Counted from the stretch's first letter, positions 26,290 to 35,537 are shown. The stretch is DNA of 64,000 bases from Gilliamella sp. wkB112 (GCF_001690685.1 NZ_LZGL01000007.1:1-64000), one strand, 5' to 3'. Notes: generated from the sequence alone by a model not told the origin. Translations and numbers: made by a program.

Positions 26290-27534
26290 TTAAGGTTCAA
26301 TATCAGGTAAATAGTTTAATATAAAATCTTCCGCCTCTTTTGACCAAATTCCATGATTTTTATTGAGAATTTTTTTCAATGTTATATCATCAGCTGAATC
26401 TGTTAAAGACTCTAAATTTTTTAGATCAAAACATTTATGTGTATATACTAATTTTTTGCCACCTTTGATTGTATCTTGAATTTTTGTTATTTCACTAGCT
26501 TTATTGATCCCCATGATATGAGAAATGATTTTTGCAACATTTACGGCGCCTGATTCAATTAACTTTACCGCAGATCGCATATCATCGGTATTACCACCTG
26601 AGGTTCCTACAATGTGAGTAAAATTATAATGCACATCATAGAAATTAATTTCAGCCATAAAATTCTTATCTTGTGGCCCAGCAAAAAAGTTTAAGCAGCC
26701 ATCAAAAGCTAATAATTGAGATGCTAAACGAACTAATTCTTGTGATGGTAAAAAAACAAATACATCATCAAAGCTATTTTTAGGCGATTTACTTTTTAAT
26801 AACGCTAATTGATTATCTGCATTTGATACATCTACAAATTCGATGTTAATACCATTACGAGGTGGATATAAAGTTTTAAAATGTTCTATTTTTTCTTTAT
26901 TTCGTCCAGTAATAATCACATTTTTAGGTTTGATTGGGCCCCCAAGTGCATAATCTATAGCTAGCATGCCCATTGGTCCTGTACCGCCTAAAATTAAAAG
27001 ATCGCCATCAGGTTTAATTCCCATGACATGGTCATAACTATTTGGTTTTAAATGATAATTGGCGTTAAAGGCGCCAATTATACAAGATAAAGGTTCAATT
27101 AAAGCACCCTCAAAATAAGTTTTTCCTTCATAAGGAATTAAACAATCTTGTTTTAATACATCATGATTAATAATCATATAGGTTGCACAGCCACCAGTAT
27201 AAGAATAGGAGTAACCAACACAATAAGGACTATCAGCTAATTGTAAATTAGCTTGTACTACATACTTTTGTCCTGGTTTAAATTTATGTTGCCAGTTTTT
27301 ACCTACTTGTAAAATTTCACCACAACATTCATGCCCAATAATAATGGGATTATTTTTTAAATCAGGGGGAGTTTTTTTATGATCTTCCCCTTGATTGACT
27401 AATTTTAATGAAGACATACACATACTATCTACAATGACAGATACTAATATTTCATCGTTTGTAATTTGCGGAAGCTCGAATGACTCTAAACGTAAGTCTT
27501 TTTTGCCATATAATCGAACAGCTTGAGTAATCAT
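26290..27534 (-). CDS. sorE: L-sorbose-1-phosphate reductase
   Basis: SorE reduces L-sorbose-1-phosphate, made by the PTS, to D-glucitol-6-phosphate. The 414-aa medium-chain dehydrogenase has IIIGHECCGEILQVG (zinc region), YFEGALIEPLSCIIGAFNA, the Rossmann loop GGTGPMGMLAIDYAL, and LNFFAGPQDK and GTSGGNTDDMR, all shared with Klebsiella SorE. GAGGA precedes the ATG. It follows sorM by 127 bases with a hairpin between. The next enzyme, sorbitol-6-phosphate dehydrogenase (sorD), is missing from this operon; srlD at 34683 can supply it. Confidence 0.9.
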   Translation of the reverse strand: MITQAVRLYGKKDLRLESFELPQITNDEILVSVIVDSMCMSSLKLVNQGEDHKKTPPDLKNNPIIIGHECCGEILQVGKNWQHKFKPGQKYVVQANLQLADSPYCVGYSYSYTGGCATYMIINHDVLKQDCLIPYEGKTYFEGALIEPLSCIIGAFNANYHLKPNSYDHVMGIKPDGDLLILGGTGPMGMLAIDYALGGPIKPKNVIITGRNKEKIEHFKTLYPPRNGINIEFVDVSNADNQLALLKSKSPKNSFDDVFVFLPSQELVRLASQLLAFDGCLNFFAGPQDKNFMAEINFYDVHYNFTHIVGTSGGNTDDMRSAVKLIESGAVNVAKIISHIMGINKASEITKIQDTIKGGKKLVYTHKCFDLKNLESLTDSADDITLKKILNKNHGIWSKEAEDFILNYLPDIEP

Positions 27535-27618
27535 ATATTCCTCTTTTCTAATAAATTAAAATTGGTTAGTACTTATATGCAAATAAATTCAAAAATTTTT
27601 TGTTGTTATATTGTCAAC

Positions 27619-27650
27619 CTCAATAAATTTGTTTATACAAATTTATTGAG
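27619..27650. repeat. Perfect 14-bp hairpin between sorM and sorE
   Basis: CTCAATAAATTTGT and ACAAATTTATTGAG are perfect inverted repeats with a 4-base loop, 12 bases after the sorM stop on the minus strand. A TTGACA hexamer follows it on the minus strand (complement of 27612-27617) and could be part of an internal promoter. It resembles intercistronic hairpins that alter the ratio of PTS to enzyme mRNA. Confidence 0.6.
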
Positions 27651-27661
27651 TAATTGTATCT

Positions 27662-28492
27662 CTAAGCTAAAATGCCTAAGCTATAACCGAGAATACCAAC
27701 GGCAAAAAGTGCAAAGATTAATGTAATTGGACTTACTTTTTTTCTAAGTAATTTCATCATTAAAAGAGTTAATCCAAGTGGTAATAACCCAGGCACAAGA
27801 TCATTAAGTATGCCTTGAACTGTCATGGTGATTTCGTTGCCATTAATATCAGCGGTTTGAGATACAATTAATGGTACATTTATGGAGGTCCATTTGGTAA
27901 CCAATACCCCCATAATAAAGAGTCCAAGAATTGAAGCACCTTCTGTAAGTTTCGGTAGAATATTGCCAGATAGGTCCTTCACAATACCAATTCCTTTAGA
28001 TAAACCATAGGTTAATCCATACCATTTCATGGCAAGTCTGACTAAATTGAAAAGAATAAAAAATAGTAATGGACCAGCAATATTACCTGTTAAGGCTAGC
28101 GATGCGCCGAGAGCCGCTGTAATTGGACGCAATGTTCCCCATACTAATGGATCACCCACTCCAGCTAATGGTCCCATTAAACCAATTTTTAGGCTATTAA
28201 TGGTTCCATCATTAATTGGTGCACCATTTGCTCTCGCTTCTTCCATAGCCATAGTTACGCCTAAAACAGGACCACACATAGCTGGTGTAGTGTTAAAAAA
28301 AGCTAGATGGCGTTTTAAAGCGTTCCGTTGTTCTTCTTTTGTTTTATAGACACGTTTTATAGTAGGTATCATATCGACGCAAAAAGCTAGCGCATGAATA
28401 CGTTCATAGTTGAAAGATGCTTGTTGAAAATTAGAACGAATAAACGTACTAACAACATCTTTTTTCTGAATAGTTTTTAACTTATCATTCAT
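27662..28492 (-). CDS. sorM: PTS L-sorbose EIID component (mannose family)
   Basis: EIID, together with EIIC, forms the membrane channel of mannose-family PTS. The 276-aa protein has the EIID start FIRSNFQQASFNYERIHALAFCVDMIP, the LMGPLAGVGDPLVWGTLRPI signature and hydrophobic C-terminal helices. It follows EIIC by 18 bases, and AAGGA precedes the ATG. The sorbose assignment comes from linkage to sorE; the domain alone would only say mannose/fructose/sorbose family. Confidence 0.9.
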   Translation of the reverse strand: MNDKLKTIQKKDVVSTFIRSNFQQASFNYERIHALAFCVDMIPTIKRVYKTKEEQRNALKRHLAFFNTTPAMCGPVLGVTMAMEEARANGAPINDGTINSLKIGLMGPLAGVGDPLVWGTLRPITAALGASLALTGNIAGPLLFFILFNLVRLAMKWYGLTYGLSKGIGIVKDLSGNILPKLTEGASILGLFIMGVLVTKWTSINVPLIVSQTADINGNEITMTVQGILNDLVPGLLPLGLTLLMMKLLRKKVSPITLIFALFAVGILGYSLGILA

Positions 28493-28510
28493 AATAAAAA
28501 TCCTTATTTG

Positions 28511-29329
28511 TTAATCATCTAATTCGTCATCAGCAATGGTAGAATGGTTATTGGTTGCCATGTTTGCTGTATTTTCACTATTTTTGGATGTATTAAATTT
28601 AGGATTTAATTGAACATAAATAATGGCAAAAATAACGCCCAAAATACCAAAAGATAGAAGACTAAAGTTGAGGTACCCGCCTAATACAAAGCCTAAATAG
28701 AAAAAAGGTGCTAAATATTTGACCATCATCATATTTAAAACCATGGCATAACCAACTACGACGATAAATCCACCAGCAACAGCAAGACCACCAGTAACAA
28801 AATCCGGTAACATATTTAATAAGCTTTGTACTGTGTTAGCATCTACATATATAGCAACTAATGTAGCTGGAATTGCGACTCTTAATGCTTGTACAAAAAG
28901 TGCACTAAAGTGTAAAAGTTCAATTTTTCTGAATTGTACTTTTTCTGCTGCGTTATCTGCTTCATGTTGAAATGCGACAGTAATCGTTCTTGCAAAAACA
29001 GTAAGAACTTGTCCTGCAGCGGCAACAGGTAACGCAATAGCGATACCTGTTTGGATATCTTGTTTACCAACAACAACTAAAATGGTAGATATTACACTTG
29101 CCAATGCAGAATCGGGTGATTGTGCTGCGCCAATATTCATCCAACCTAAAGCAATTAATTCTAGGGTACCACCTAGAATAATGCCGGTTTTAATATCACC
29201 TAAAATTAATCCAATTACGGTACAAGCAATTAATGGACGATGGGTTTGAAACTCATCAAGAACACTTCCCATGCCTGCAATACAAGAAAATATAAAAATT
29301 AGTACAATTTGAAATAATGAAATTTCCAT
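28511..29329 (-). CDS. sorA: PTS L-sorbose EIIC component (mannose family)
   Basis: The 272-aa polytopic EIIC starts MEISLFQIVLIFIFSCIAGM and contains DEFQTHRPLIACTVIGLILGD and GGTLELIALGWMNIGAAQSPDSALAS, matching Klebsiella SorA. I start at ATG 29329 (GGGGG ribosome-binding site just upstream). An in-frame ATG at 29341 would give MGAK ahead of it and place the purine run inside the gene. The C-terminal ~30 residues are a hydrophilic Asn/Ser/Thr-rich tail. Confidence 0.9.
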   Translation of the reverse strand: MEISLFQIVLIFIFSCIAGMGSVLDEFQTHRPLIACTVIGLILGDIKTGIILGGTLELIALGWMNIGAAQSPDSALASVISTILVVVGKQDIQTGIAIALPVAAAGQVLTVFARTITVAFQHEADNAAEKVQFRKIELLHFSALFVQALRVAIPATLVAIYVDANTVQSLLNMLPDFVTGGLAVAGGFIVVVGYAMVLNMMMVKYLAPFFYLGFVLGGYLNFSLLSFGILGVIFAIIYVQLNPKFNTSKNSENTANMATNNHSTIADDELDD

Positions 29330-29358
29330 TTTCGCCCCCATTTATTTATGACATATTG

Positions 29359-29850
29359 TTAATATGGAAAATCTCGTTCGAGAAGCTTAATAAAATCTAC
29401 AGCAGGATCAGTAATAACCACTTTTAAACAAAGATTAACGCCCATTTCGTTCATTTTTCTAAATGCAGATACATCTTTTTCATCAACAGAAACAGCTTTA
29501 GTAATCTGTTTTTTCCCAGTTTTAAATGACATCCCCCCAATGTTGACATCTTTAATTGGTACTCCCGCTTCAATTAAACGTAATACATCTGTTGGATTTG
29601 AAAAAAGATAAAAAACAGTATCATTTTCATATTTAACATTTTTATATACCGCGGCGGCTTTCTCTATAGTTATTACTGAAACTTTTATGCCTGGAGGGGC
29701 CGCTTGTTTAACTAAAGTTGAACGTATTTCATCGTGTGCGACTTCATCACTCACGACAATAATTCTTTCTGCTTTTGCTTCTTTGGTCCAAACAGTAGTT
29801 ACTTGACCGTGAATTAAACGGTCATCAATACGAACTAAGTTTATAATCAT
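29359..29850 (-). CDS. sorB: PTS L-sorbose EIIB component (mannose family)
   Basis: The 163-aa EIIB receives phosphate from EIIA on the histidine in RIDDRLIHGQVTTVW (about residue 15) and passes it to the sugar. GVPIKDVNIGGMSFKTGKKQ is the conserved loop. The start codon follows directly on the EIIA stop (29851), so translation is coupled. EIIA and EIIB are separate genes here, as in the Klebsiella sor operon (sorF, sorB). Confidence 0.92.
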   Translation of the reverse strand: MIINLVRIDDRLIHGQVTTVWTKEAKAERIIVVSDEVAHDEIRSTLVKQAAPPGIKVSVITIEKAAAVYKNVKYENDTVFYLFSNPTDVLRLIEAGVPIKDVNIGGMSFKTGKKQITKAVSVDEKDVSAFRKMNEMGVNLCLKVVITDPAVDFIKLLERDFPY

Positions 29851-30270
29851 TTATAACTCCTCATCGGCTACATTATTTTTTGATAACTCCTTGAAAGATT
29901 TGATAAAGTCTAATTTCACCTCATCTAATTGTTCAAATGTGTTGTCAATATTAATTAAAGAAAAATCAAGATTTAATAATTCTAAGCAAAGGGGAAGAGA
30001 TAAACCGCTGATGACCTCAATATTACCCAATTGCATTGCTAATATTGTTGCAGCGTTATATGGGCTACCGGAGAAAATGTCAGTAATGACAATAAATTGT
30101 TCATCTTTAGATTGATTGATGATGTTTAGATATTTTTCTTTAAGATCTTCAACTCCTTCTCCTTGTTCGAATGTTATTGCATATAGATTAGGGTAATTTC
30201 CTGCAATCATTTCAATACTCTTTTTCATTTCACAGCCAATTTTGCCATGACCAGATAAAATAATATTCAT
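29851..30270 (-). CDS. sorF: PTS L-sorbose EIIA component (mannose family)
   Basis: The 139-aa EIIA has the phospho-acceptor histidine in MNIILSGHGKIG (H8) and the VITDIFSGSPYNAATILA stretch of the mannose-type EIIA fold. It receives phosphate from HPr. It is the first gene of the operon; AAGGTG precedes the ATG at 30270. Upstream lies a region with repeated CACAAAT motifs. Confidence 0.9.
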   Translation of the reverse strand: MNIILSGHGKIGCEMKKSIEMIAGNYPNLYAITFEQGEGVEDLKEKYLNIINQSKDEQFIVITDIFSGSPYNAATILAMQLGNIEVISGLSLPLCLELLNLDFSLINIDNTFEQLDEVKLDFIKSFKELSKNNVADEEL

Positions 30271-30278
30271 AAAACACC

Positions 30279-30368
30279 TTCACAAATTCTCATTTAATTT
30301 CACAAATGTTAAAGTAAGTTTATGATCACAAATGATCTTGGTAAATCACTTTTGTGTTAATTTGTGAT
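30279..30368 (-). promoter_or_regulatory. Repeat-rich regulatory region of the sor operon
   Basis: CACAAAT occurs at 30281-30287, 30301-30307 and 30327-30333, and inverted as ATTTGTG at 30360-30366. The first two are 20 bases apart. TTGTGATATAGATTTGA near 30362 is a half match to a CRP site. These repeats are candidates for SorC and/or CRP binding. The rest of the gap to mutH (30507) is AT-rich with no other feature. Confidence 0.45.
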
Positions 30369-30506
30369 ATAGATTTGATTTTTTCTAAAAAAATTAGAAA
30401 AAATAATATATTGTTTTTTGATTAAGTAGATTTGATAGAGAAGAAAGATATTTAATATCTTTTATAGGTACATAATAAAAGTTAAAAAATAAGGATAAGG
30501 ATAAAA

Positions 30507-31178
30507 CTACCCCTTAACTGCTAAATTTAGAATTTGTAACGTAAATGATTTTTTAAGATAAAAACCTCGGGGGCGGGTCATAATAATTTGTCCATTTTCA
30601 CCAATCGCTTCTGTTAATGCTTTGCCATTGGCGGCTTTTGGTCTAATTTGTAAATAGGTACCATAGCGGGCAGTTATTTTTTCAACTTGTCCAAGGGCTA
30701 TCATATCCATTAATTCTTGCCAGTCTTGTTTGAGTTGTAGCTCTTGTTCTGTAGTTGGTGTCCATAAAATTGGGCACCCCACTTTGCGTTGTGCTAATGG
30801 TATGGTTCTTTCTCCTTCAATTGGGATCCAAAGAACTTTGGTTAATTTATATTTAACATGACAGGTTTCCCAAATAACACCATGGTTTGCCATTAGTGGT
30901 GTAACACTAACAAAAGTAGTTTCTAAAGGTCGGCCCAGCTTATCAACCGGGATTGTTTTAAGTTCTATGCCTAAATTAGCAAAATCTCGTTCGGCTTTAC
31001 TACCAGCATTAGCACCTAAAAAAGTTTCAATAAGATTACCAACCCAACCCTTTTGTTTATTTAGATTTTCAGGAATTGGCATTTCTAAATAATTTGCTAT
31101 TTCAGCAAAAGTATATCCTGCCGCTAATTTGGCACGATTCAATAATTGTTGTTCATTAGTAGGGAAAAATCTTGTCAT
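30507..31178 (-). CDS. mutH: DNA mismatch repair endonuclease MutH
   Basis: MutH nicks the unmethylated strand at hemimethylated GATC after MutS/MutL activation. The 223-aa protein keeps the catalytic set E51, D65, E72, K74 ([14 protein letters not shown]), equivalent to E56, D70, E77, K79 of E. coli. It also keeps the [20 protein letters not shown] and [17 protein letters not shown] blocks. MutH implies Dam methylation-directed repair in this organism. The gene seems monocistronic; the ribosome-binding site is weak. Confidence 0.95.
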   Translation of the reverse strand: MTRFFPTNEQQLLNRAKLAAGYTFAEIANYLEMPIPENLNKQKGWVGNLIETFLGANAGSKAERDFANLGIELKTIPVDKLGRPLETTFVSVTPLMANHGVIWETCHVKYKLTKVLWIPIEGERTIPLAQRKVGCPILWTPTTEQELQLKQDWQELMDMIALGQVEKITARYGTYLQIRPKAANGKALTEAIGENGQIIMTRPRGFYLKKSFTLQILNLAVKG

Positions 31179-31255
31179 CTTGCAATTTTATAACTTTTTT
31201 ATCTTAAATACACAACCAAATTATCTTAGTTGTGTATATTGCAGATAATTGTGAC

Positions 31256-31804
31256 TTAGCTTAATTTTTCAATCCAAGTTGCATAAGCATTAATGATTGC
31301 TGAAAGAAACTCTTGGCTCTTTGCTGTTATTTTACCATTGGCATCGAAAGCTGAGCTAACACCACCAAAGTAAGCCTCTGGTTGTTGTAAGGTAGGCATG
31401 TCAAGAAAGACTAATGATTGACGTAGTTGATGATTAGCACCAAACCCACCAATACCACCAGGTGAAACAGAAATAACTGCGGCTGGTTTTTTTGACCAAA
31501 CACTTTTACCATAAGGACGAGAACCAACATCAATGGCATTTTTAATGGCAGCAGGCAAGCCTCGATTATATTCAGGTGTTATAAAAATAACGCCTTGGCA
31601 GTCAGCGACTTCTTGACGAAAACGTGTGTAAGAAGGCGGCGGTGTTTGGGTATCAATATCTTCGTTATATAAAGGTAAATCACCAATTTGAATAATATGT
31701 AATGAAAGTGATGATGGTGCAATTTTTTCAAAGACTTTAGCTACTTTTAAATTATAAGAATCCTTGCGTAAGCTACCGACTAATACTGCAATTTTTTTAC
31801 TCAT
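31256..31804 (-). CDS. NAD(P)H-dependent FMN reductase (ChrR/YieF-like)
   Basis: A 182-aa flavodoxin-fold flavoprotein with the FMN-phosphate loop GSLRKDSYN and the flavin-ring motif ITPEYNRGLPAAIKNAIDV. Relatives reduce quinones, chromate or azo compounds at the expense of NAD(P)H and may protect against oxidative stress. The substrate here is not determined. AGGAT precedes the ATG. It lies between dps and mutH on the same strand, but the hairpin at 31831-31851 separates it from dps. Confidence 0.85.
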   Translation of the reverse strand: MSKKIAVLVGSLRKDSYNLKVAKVFEKIAPSSLSLHIIQIGDLPLYNEDIDTQTPPPSYTRFRQEVADCQGVIFITPEYNRGLPAAIKNAIDVGSRPYGKSVWSKKPAAVISVSPGGIGGFGANHQLRQSLVFLDMPTLQQPEAYFGGVSSAFDANGKITAKSQEFLSAIINAYATWIEKLS

Positions 31805-31830
31805 TTTCTATCCTCACTCTTCTTAAAACA

Positions 31831-31851
31831 AGAGGCACTTATTGTGCCTCT
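31831..31851 (-). terminator. Terminator of dps
   Basis: AGAGGCAC and GTGCCTCT make a perfect 8-bp stem with a 5-base loop. On the minus strand it is followed by TGTTTTAAG, 35 bases after the dps stop. Confidence 0.8.
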
Positions 31852-31886
31852 TATGTATGATTAATATTTTTGTACAATAGAAAACA

Positions 31887-32423
31887 TTAATGACCAGATG
31901 AATCCATCTTACGACCAGTTTCAAATAAGAACCACGCGCGTTTTTCAGTTTCATCAATCCATTCTTCGATAAGACTCGCTGTTGCTGTATCATTATATTT
32001 ATCACAAATATCATGAGCTTCACGCATGCGAGCAGTTAGTTTGATATTATCTTGGCAAAGCTCAGCAAGCATATCTGATGGTTCAACAAAATCAGCATTA
32101 TTATCAGAAATACTTTGTAATTTAGAAATGTGACCAATGGAACGTAATGTAGTACCGCCTAATTTACGTACACGTTCGGCGATAGGATCAGTCATAGCAA
32201 ATAATTGTTCACCATGATCATCTAACATTAAATGGTAATCACGGAAGTGTGGCCCACTTACATGCCAATGGAAATTTTTAGTTTTTAAATATAAAGCAAA
32301 TACATCAGCTAACACAGAATTCATTGCACCACTAATATCTTTTGATGCTTTTGAACCTAAATCGGTAGGAAATAAAATAGCTGATTGTTGTAGTTTTTTA
32401 CTAGAAGTAGTACTTTTTGACAT
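31887..32423 (-). CDS. dps: Dps-family DNA protection / iron storage protein
   Basis: Dps forms a 12-subunit ferritin-like shell that oxidises iron with peroxide and protects DNA in stationary phase or stress. The 178-aa protein has the inter-subunit ferroxidase signature KTKNFHWHVSGPHFRDYHLMLDDHGEQ (His, His, Asp, Glu ligands) and a Lys/Ser-rich N-terminus (MSKSTTSSKK) that may bind DNA. AAAGGAG precedes the ATG. It is divergent from the srl operon. Confidence 0.93.
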   Translation of the reverse strand: MSKSTTSSKKLQQSAILFPTDLGSKASKDISGAMNSVLADVFALYLKTKNFHWHVSGPHFRDYHLMLDDHGEQLFAMTDPIAERVRKLGGTTLRSIGHISKLQSISDNNADFVEPSDMLAELCQDNIKLTARMREAHDICDKYNDTATASLIEEWIDETEKRAWFLFETGRKMDSSGH

Positions 32424-32570
32424 CGCATTTCTCCTTTGATTGAATAGTAAGTATTTATAATTACAAATTACGCCAACTCAATATTAAAGTCCAATGAAAT
32501 TAAGTTAATTTTAGCTATCATTGTTATTCTAGCAATCTATGATTATAAATTTATTTACATAAAAATATTT

Positions 32571-32612
32571 TTTTTGAAACTATTTCTTTTATTTTGAAAG
32601 AAATATTTTCAA
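32571..32612. promoter_or_regulatory. Repeat cluster upstream of srlA, candidate SrlR operator
   Basis: ATTTCTTTTATTTTGAAA at 32582-32599 is identical to 35906-35923 in front of srlR. A further TTTTTGAAA lies 20 bases upstream (32571-32579), and an inverted TTTTCAAAAT follows at once (about 32604-32613). Repeats on one face of the helix in front of both srlA and srlR fit binding by the DeoR-type SrlR. Confidence 0.5.
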
Positions 32613-32688
32613 AATGTGATCCAATTAAAAGTTTTTAATTTTCATACTTGTTAATATAAATACGAAATTAACTTAACAAGGAGAAAAT

Positions 32689-33237
32689 ATGATTGATGCA
32701 ATTTCATTTGGCGCTGAATGGTTTATTGGTTTATTCCAAGAAGGCGGTAAAGTATTCATTGGAATGGTTACAAGTATAATACCATTATTAATAGCATTAC
32801 TCGTTGTGATGAATGCAGTAATAAAATTTATCGGTCAAGACCGTATTGAACGTTTAGCACAAGCCTGTGCAGGTAACCCTATATCAAGATATTTATTATT
32901 ACCATTAATTGGTACCTTTGTATTTTGTAATCCAATGACATTAAGCTTGGGCCGATTTATGCCAGAGGTTTACAAGCCTAGTTATTATGCAGCATCTTCT
33001 TATAGTTGCCATTCCATGAATGGATTATTTCCTCATGTGAATCCTGGTGAACTATTTGTCTACTTAGGTATCGCAGCAGGTTTAACTACCTTGAATTTAC
33101 CATTAGGGCCTCTTGCAGTAAGTTATTTTCTTGTAGGTCTTGTAACTAACTTTTTTAGAGGTTGGATTACTGACTTTTGTACTGCTATTTTTGAAAGAAA
33201 AATGGGTATTAAATTAGATAGAAAAGTTCGTCTATAA
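32689..33237 (+). CDS. srlA: PTS glucitol/sorbitol EIIC component SrlA
   Basis: First part of the glucitol PTS channel. The 182-aa membrane protein has [20 protein letters not shown], the [20 protein letters not shown] stretch and [20 protein letters not shown], all typical of SrlA. AAGGAG precedes the ATG at good distance. It starts the srlA-srlE-srlB-srlD order known from E. coli. With SrlE and SrlB it imports D-glucitol as glucitol-6-phosphate. Confidence 0.95.
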   Translation: MIDAISFGAEWFIGLFQEGGKVFIGMVTSIIPLLIALLVVMNAVIKFIGQDRIERLAQACAGNPISRYLLLPLIGTFVFCNPMTLSLGRFMPEVYKPSYYAASSYSCHSMNGLFPHVNPGELFVYLGIAAGLTTLNLPLGPLAVSYFLVGLVTNFFRGWITDFCTAIFERKMGIKLDRKVRL

Positions 33238-33256
33238 CAATCAGAAGGAAAATAAA

Positions 33257-34264
33257 ATGACTAAATTTATTTATATTGAAAGAGGTGAAGCTGGTTGGGG
33301 TGGACCTTTAGAACTTCCGATCATTGCAGGCAAAAAAATTGTGTATATTGCTGCTGGTACAAGACCTGCAATAGTTGATACCTTAGTAAAATTAACTGGT
33401 TGGGAAGCTGTTGATGGCTTCAAAGAAGGTGAACCACCAAAAGAAGAAATAGGCGTTGCTGTGATTGATTGTGGTGGTACATTACGTTGTGGTATTTATC
33501 CTAAAAATCGAGTACCAACCATAAATATTCATGCTACTGGTAAATCAGGGCCACTTGCTCAATATATTGTTGAAGATATTTATGTTTCTGCTGTCAAACC
33601 TAATAATATTAAAGTAATTGAGAAAGAAGGTGATGCGATAATAGAATCTTCTTTATCCCAAGAACAACAAGATACAAATAATAAAACAACTGAATATAAA
33701 GAATATGACACTAGTAAAAAGATCACCGAGCAAAGTGATGGTTTATTAGCTAAAATCGGTATTGGTATGGGATCTGGGGTGGCCGTATTTTTCCAAGCTG
33801 GTCGAGATACCATTGATACCGTGATCAAAACAATCTTACCTTTTATGGCATTTGTGTCAGCATTAATAGGAATCATTATTGCTTCAGGATTAGGTGATTT
33901 TATAGCTCATGGTTTGGTTCCATTAGCCAATAATCCACTTGGTCTGGTTATATTAGCATTAATCTGTTCTTTCCCATTACTTTCACCATTCTTAGGTCCT
34001 GGTGCTGTTATTGCGCAAGTTATAGGTACATTAGTTGGGGTACAAATTGGTCTAGGTAATATTCCACCTCATTTAGCATTACCAGCACTATTTGCTATTA
34101 ATGCACAAGCGGCATGTGATTTTATTCCAGTAGGTTTATCACTCGCAGAAGCTAAACAAGATACCGTACGAGTTGGAGTACCATCAGTACTTGTAAGCCG
34201 GTTTTTAACTGGTGCACCAACTGTATTGATTGCTTGGGCCGTGTCATTGTTTATTTATCAGTAA
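33257..34264 (+). CDS. srlE: PTS glucitol/sorbitol EIIBC component SrlE
   Basis: The 335-aa protein has an N-terminal cytosolic EIIB domain ([20 protein letters not shown]) with the phosphocysteine in [18 protein letters not shown] hydrophobic C-terminal EIIC half follows (about 165-335; [32 protein letters not shown]). A hydrophilic Asn/Thr/Lys linker joins the halves. It follows srlA by 19 bases. Confidence 0.95.
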   Translation: MTKFIYIERGEAGWGGPLELPIIAGKKIVYIAAGTRPAIVDTLVKLTGWEAVDGFKEGEPPKEEIGVAVIDCGGTLRCGIYPKNRVPTINIHATGKSGPLAQYIVEDIYVSAVKPNNIKVIEKEGDAIIESSLSQEQQDTNNKTTEYKEYDTSKKITEQSDGLLAKIGIGMGSGVAVFFQAGRDTIDTVIKTILPFMAFVSALIGIIIASGLGDFIAHGLVPLANNPLGLVILALICSFPLLSPFLGPGAVIAQVIGTLVGVQIGLGNIPPHLALPALFAINAQAACDFIPVGLSLAEAKQDTVRVGVPSVLVSRFLTGAPTVLIAWAVSLFIYQ

Positions 34265-34302
34265 AACTTTTATATCAAATACAATTATTAAGAAGGTTAA
34301 TG

Positions 34303-34671
34303 ATGTCAATTGTTATCTATCAGTCGAAAATTAATCAAATTGGTGAATTTGCACCAGAAGCATTAACGGATGGTATGTTAATCCTTTTTAAAGAAGGGGC
34401 ACCTTCAGACCTGGCCGATTATTGTTTTGTACATAGTCATGGTGATTTAAAACAGGACATACAAGTAGGTCAGAAATTTCAATTGGGTAATCATGTTTAT
34501 AACATTACTTCTGTTGGTGACGTTGCAAATAATAATTTCCGTGAATTAGGCCATATCACATTAAAGTTTGATGGTAATCATAAAGCTGAATTACCAGGAA
34601 CAGTTCATTTAGAAGGTCAAATGCCTAATCAACTTTGTGTTGGTGATGAAGTGAAAATTTTAAGCGATTGA
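34303..34671 (+). CDS. srlB: PTS glucitol/sorbitol EIIA component SrlB
   Basis: The 122-aa EIIA carries the phospho-histidine in YCFVHSHGDLK and the family segments MLILFKEGAPSDL and ELGHITLKFDG. I start at the second of two adjacent ATGs (34303), 6 bases after AGAAGG and matching E. coli SrlB (MTVIYQ); the ATG at 34300 is too close to the ribosome-binding site. An upstream in-frame extension to 34234 lies inside srlE and is rejected. Confidence 0.94.
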   Translation: MSIVIYQSKINQIGEFAPEALTDGMLILFKEGAPSDLADYCFVHSHGDLKQDIQVGQKFQLGNHVYNITSVGDVANNNFRELGHITLKFDGNHKAELPGTVHLEGQMPNQLCVGDEVKILSD

Positions 34672-34682
34672 GGAATATAAAA

Positions 34683-35462
34683 ATGAAAAAAGTAGCAGTA
34701 ATTATTGGTGGTGGGCAAACTTTAGGTGAATTTCTCTGTAATGGTATTGCTGACGCTGGATATAATGTTGTGGTTGCTGATTTGAATATCGGCAACGCTA
34801 ATAAAGTAGCTGAGTCTATTAATCAAAAACATGGTGTTGGTACGGCCAAAGGTTTTGGTGTTGATGCAACTAATGAAGAAAGCGTAATTAAGTTGGCTAG
34901 TGATGTCGATAATACCTTTAATCGTGTTGATTTATTGGTATATAGTGCAGGTGTTGCTAAAGCAGCTCCAATTACAAATTTCTCCTTAAGTGATTTCCAA
35001 TTATCTGTTAATGTGAATCTAACTGGTTATTTTTTATGCGCGCGTGAGTTTGCTAAATTGATGATTAAGCATAATACTCATGGTCGAATTATACAAATTA
35101 ACTCAAAATCGGGCAAAGTTGGTAGTAAGCATAATTCAGGATATAGTGCATCTAAGTTCGGAGGTGTTGGTTTGACACAATCTTTAGCATTAGATTTAGC
35201 TGAGTATGGTATTACAGTTAATTCATTGATGCTAGGTAATTTATTAAAATCGCCAATGTTCCAATCATTACTACCACAGTATGCAAAAAAACTAGGGATT
35301 CCTGAAAACCAAGTAGAACAAGTTTATATTGATAAAGTACCACTTAAACGTGGTTGTGATTATCAGGATGTCCTAAATGTATTATTATTTTATGCTAGTG
35401 ATAAAGCTTCATATTGTACAGGCCAATCAATTAACATTACTGGTGGACAAGTGATGTTCTAG
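34683..35462 (+). CDS. srlD: Sorbitol-6-phosphate 2-dehydrogenase SrlD
   Basis: SrlD oxidises D-glucitol-6-phosphate to fructose-6-phosphate with NAD+. The 259-aa short-chain dehydrogenase has the GGGQTLGEF cofactor loop, the acidic residue after beta-2 (VADLNIG; NAD preference), the catalytic Ser/Tyr/Lys in INSKSGKVGSKHNSGYSASKFGG and the ending GQSINITGGQVMF, nearly as in E. coli. Start ATG 34683 with GAGGAA upstream; the in-frame TTG at 34668 overlaps srlB. It is also the only enzyme in the window that could complete L-sorbose breakdown. Confidence 0.96.
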   Translation: MKKVAVIIGGGQTLGEFLCNGIADAGYNVVVADLNIGNANKVAESINQKHGVGTAKGFGVDATNEESVIKLASDVDNTFNRVDLLVYSAGVAKAAPITNFSLSDFQLSVNVNLTGYFLCAREFAKLMIKHNTHGRIIQINSKSGKVGSKHNSGYSASKFGGVGLTQSLALDLAEYGITVNSLMLGNLLKSPMFQSLLPQYAKKLGIPENQVEQVYIDKVPLKRGCDYQDVLNVLLFYASDKASYCTGQSINITGGQVMF

Positions 35463-35472
35463 GTAGAATAAA

Positions 35473-35508
35473 GTGCGAAAATGAGCGTAGTCGTTTTCGC
35501 ACCTTTTT
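35473..35508 (+). terminator. Terminator-like hairpin between srlD and gutM
   Basis: GTGCGAAAA and TTTTCGCAC form a perfect 9-bp stem with a 12-base loop, followed by CTTTTTG. It lies 10 bases after the srlD stop and may limit read-through from the PTS and dehydrogenase genes into gutM and srlR. Confidence 0.75.
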
Positions 35509-35537
35509 GTTTGAATAAAATATGAATGGAGCCCTCT

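Noticed and set aside
27523-27726. Plus-strand open frame over the sorM-sorE gap
   Set aside because: It spans the end of sorE, the perfect hairpin and the end of sorM, has no ribosome-binding site and resembles no protein I know; it is a by-product of the hairpin and AT-rich DNA.
32600-32625. TGTGATCCAATTAAAAG upstream of srlA as a CRP site
   Set aside because: Only the left half matches; the right half has no TCACA-like sequence, so it is not called as a site.
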